Source: an uncultured Pseudomonadota bacterium (GTDB lineage: Bacteria > Pseudomonadota > Alphaproteobacteria > Rs-D84). From it: a stretch of DNA of 7,341 nucleotides. The position numbers and the translations under genes were made by a program. Under the pieces are notes generated by a model. That model was not told the DNA's origin. It saw only the letters and a program-made list of their open reading frames with translations, and did not search any database. The stretch spans positions 1 to 7,341 of the forward strand of contig CAMVAB010000043.1 in NCBI GenBank assembly GCA_947165335.1. Reading direction: 5' to 3'. Of the stretch, positions 5,759-7,341 are shown piece by piece. How positions within the stretch are numbered: position 1 is the first letter of the stretch; the number at the start of each line of letters is the position of its first letter.

Positions 5759-5786
5759 AATATAGCATTTGTTTTGCGTTTTTCAA
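5759..5786 (-). promoter_or_regulatory. rnpB promoter with extended -10
   Basis: On the minus strand TTGAAA (5786-5781) is followed after 16 bases by TATATT (5764-5759), and TGC directly upstream of that box gives an extended -10. Transcription would start about 6 bases further on, at about 5753-5754, exactly where RNase P helix P1 begins; this agreement supports both calls. Confidence 0.7.
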
Positions 5787-5801
5787 TGTTTTTCGCGCGC
5801 G

Positions 5802-5825
5802 ATTATATAATTATAATATAATATT
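5802..5825. other. Pure-AT palindromic tract between divergent promoters
   Basis: This 24-base stretch contains only A and T and includes two overlapping perfect palindromes, ATTATATAAT (5802-5811) and TATAATTATA (5806-5815). It sits between the rnpB promoter and the promoter of the InlB-repeat gene, bounded on the rnpB side by an alternating CG run (5794-5801). It could act as an upstream promoter element, a nucleoid-protein site or an easily melted region; none of these is shown by sequence alone. Confidence 0.4.
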
Positions 5826-5831
5826 TTTCCT

Positions 5832-5861
5832 TTGACACGAAATACGATTTTTTTCTACACT
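5832..5861 (+). promoter_or_regulatory. Promoter of the InlB-repeat protein gene
   Basis: A perfect -35 box TTGACA (5832-5837) is followed after 18 bases by TACACT (5856-5861), a weaker -10 box with four of six matches. The predicted transcript would have a leader of only about 25 bases, containing the purine-rich ribosome site AAAGGAAGG at 5873-5881. Confidence 0.6.
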
Positions 5862-5892
5862 AAAAAATAAGCAAAGGAAGGTTTTACAAAAA

Positions 5893-7341
5893 ATGGCGGT
5901 TTTCCGCAGATTTTGTCGTATGTTTACAGTGGCGCTTTTTGCGCTAGGTATGTTTTTTAACTCTGCTTTTTCTGTTTGTTCCGATTATCAGGCTGTTATT
6001 TCGGACATTTACATATTCAACAACGGTGCGGCATTAGGGGCATTAAATTCTGGTCTTCCGATATCAATGATGTCTGGTTCTGGCTATACCTTTTCTCATT
6101 TATCGAGCAACACAGAATGTTTGAGTGATGCGGTTTTCTTTGAAGATAGCGCTATAAACAGTTATAATGCACCATTACAATCATCGTCGGGTGGATTAAA
6201 ATGTTATCTTGGGGATCCATATACTTGGAATGGATCTTTTGGTTCTGATCCACATGATTATGCTATGGATAACGCATATCTTTTTTACATCGGGTATGAC
6301 AATGATGAAGATACCCCTGTGATACATGTTCTTGATTATACCGGGGCGGAACAATCAAATGTGTTGGCAGCTTTGAATGAATATCTTTCGGGGGTTAATT
6401 CGGGTTATGCATATCATGTAATGGATAATATGGATAACAATTTGACGTCTTGTGAGAACACTTTACAAATTATGTGTGTCCCTGCTGGCAGTTATTTTGG
6501 CAAGGTTCCTGTGGCAACAGATGATGGTAATTATTATGCGGTGCCGGTCGATAACTGGGGAATACCATTGTTTGCGCGCCGTTCGATGTCATATTTTGTG
6601 AATAATGACATTGAAGGTTATGTGATTGCAAAACCAGAATACGGCAGCTGCGCCAGCGGTAGTTTTAATGTCCCGCAATATTATTATTCTTTTTTAACTG
6701 ATGGTTTGGTTGATTTGTATTCAACCTATGACTATCAAAATGGGGGTTATGTGACCGAAGATGGTAATAGTAACATCATGGATTACAATCAAATATTAAA
6801 TGGGGTGATCGACACAAATACTTTATATGATTGGTTGGCAAATAATTCTTATTCACCATGGGCGCCATTAACAGATGTCGTGTTTACAGATGGGGTTAAT
6901 ATCGGTGCTATGAACGATCTGGGCATAACAATCAACACCAGTTTGGATCCATATGGTTACATATTAATCCCATATACTACAGCGAACACATCTTTTGTTG
7001 GTGGCAATTGTGATTTTGGTGTTGCTGAATCGTCAACAGGTTCATCCCTATTTAATAATCCTGGTGCGTGTTTTGATGGTTTTTTTCCTGAATATACTAT
7101 ATCTTATGAAATGAATGGTGGAACGAATTACAATGGTGCGCCAACATCATATACAGAAGACACTGGTGCTACAATTAACGGCACACCGACCAAAACAGGA
7201 TATACGTTCGCCGGATGGTGTACTAATTCGGGTTTAACTAATTGTGCGGCAATACAAACAATATCAGCGGGCGAAACTGGTAACAAAACATTGTATGCAA
7301 AATGGACACCAAAATGTAACAAAATAACTTTGAACAATACA
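5893..7341 (+). CDS. Exported InlB-repeat protein, 3' end beyond window
   Basis: The frame from ATG 5893 stays open for 483 codons to the right edge without a stop, so the gene is partial. Residues 1-27 form a Sec signal peptide: basic MAVFRRFCR, a hydrophobic core at 11-22, and a likely cleavage after AFS at 27. Residues 28-399 are a region I do not recognise: rich in Asn, Asp, Tyr, Gly and Ser, low in Lys, with scattered cysteines (for example C29, C76, C104, C187, C195, C253, C373, C393). Residues 403-471 are one InlB B-type repeat of the Listeria-Bacteroides family, starting ISYEMNGG, with GYTFAGW in the middle and closing LYAKW; it carries an extra cysteine pair, C443 and C451. The sequence continues as TPKCNKITLNNT, which looks like the start of a further unit. 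These features suggest a cell-surface or secreted, disulfide-stabilised protein. AAAGGAAGG lies 11 bases before the start. No anchoring domain is visible yet; adhesion is a plausible but unproven role. Confidence 0.88.
   Translation, partial: MAVFRRFCRMFTVALFALGMFFNSAFSVCSDYQAVISDIYIFNNGAALGALNSGLPISMMSGSGYTFSHLSSNTECLSDAVFFEDSAINSYNAPLQSSSGGLKCYLGDPYTWNGSFGSDPHDYAMDNAYLFYIGYDNDEDTPVIHVLDYTGAEQSNVLAALNEYLSGVNSGYAYHVMDNMDNNLTSCENTLQIMCVPAGSYFGKVPVATDDGNYYAVPVDNWGIPLFARRSMSYFVNNDIEGYVIAKPEYGSCASGSFNVPQYYYSFLTDGLVDLYSTYDYQNGGYVTEDGNSNIMDYNQILNGVIDTNTLYDWLANNSYSPWAPLTDVVFTDGVNIGAMNDLGITINTSLDPYGYILIPYTTANTSFVGGNCDFGVAESSTGSSLFNNPGACFDGFFPEYTISYEMNGGTNYNGAPTSYTEDTGATINGTPTKTGYTFAGWCTNSGLTNCAAIQTISAGETGNKTLYAKWTPKCNKITLNNT

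Noticed and set aside
7128..7337. A 69-codon minus-strand frame at the right end.
   Set aside because: It is antisense to the InlB-type repeat of the long plus-strand gene, whose motifs are clear.

Overview
The window looks like chromosome from an AT-rich, host-associated alphaproteobacterium. The block ruvB-ybgC-tolQ-tolR-tolA is a classic proteobacterial order, the response regulator and the alpha/beta-hydrolase-like protein resemble alphaproteobacterial families, all seven visible stop codons are TAA, and the right edge carries a secreted protein with an InlB-type (Listeria-Bacteroides) repeat. That combination recalls the uncultured gut alphaproteobacteria (RF32 / CAG-239 type). This placement is recognition and inference, not a database result. 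No transposase, integrase, tRNA, CRISPR array or phage gene is visible.

Layout. Left part, minus strand: the N-terminal 174 residues of an OmpR-family response regulator (running off the left edge), preceded upstream by an exported six-cysteine protein of unknown function (577-1500). A divergent promoter region (1501-1643) separates these from a tightly packed plus-strand run: a catalytically degenerate alpha/beta-hydrolase-like protein (1644-2303), ruvB (2305-3297), ybgC (3320-3697), tolQ (3725-4216), tolR (4233-4637) and tolA (4637-5383). Gaps are 1 to 27 bases, with a one-base overlap at tolR/tolA, so a single operon is likely. RuvB drives Holliday-junction branch migration. YbgC, TolQ, TolR and TolA belong to the cell-envelope Tol-Pal machine. 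tolB and pal, which commonly follow tolA, are not here.

A hairpin with T-tracts on both strands (5388-5416) closes the tol operon and also serves the RNase P RNA gene rnpB, which reads toward it on the minus strand (5418-5754). The RNase P RNA is type-A-like but short: helix P12 is a stub, and P13 and P14 appear to be missing, while P1, P2, P3, P4, P6, P18 and the tRNA-CCA-binding loop can all be traced. A compact divergent promoter region (5755-5892) then separates rnpB from a long plus-strand reading frame (5893 to the right edge, 483 codons, still open). It encodes a Sec-exported, cysteine-containing surface or secreted protein whose visible part ends in an InlB-type repeat.

The points most worth a second look are the hydrolase-like protein that has lost its catalytic triad next to ruvB, the strongly shortened cytoplasmic loop of TolQ, the stripped-down RNase P RNA, and the two exported proteins of unknown function. 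I see no clear evidence of a wholly new multi-gene system in this window.
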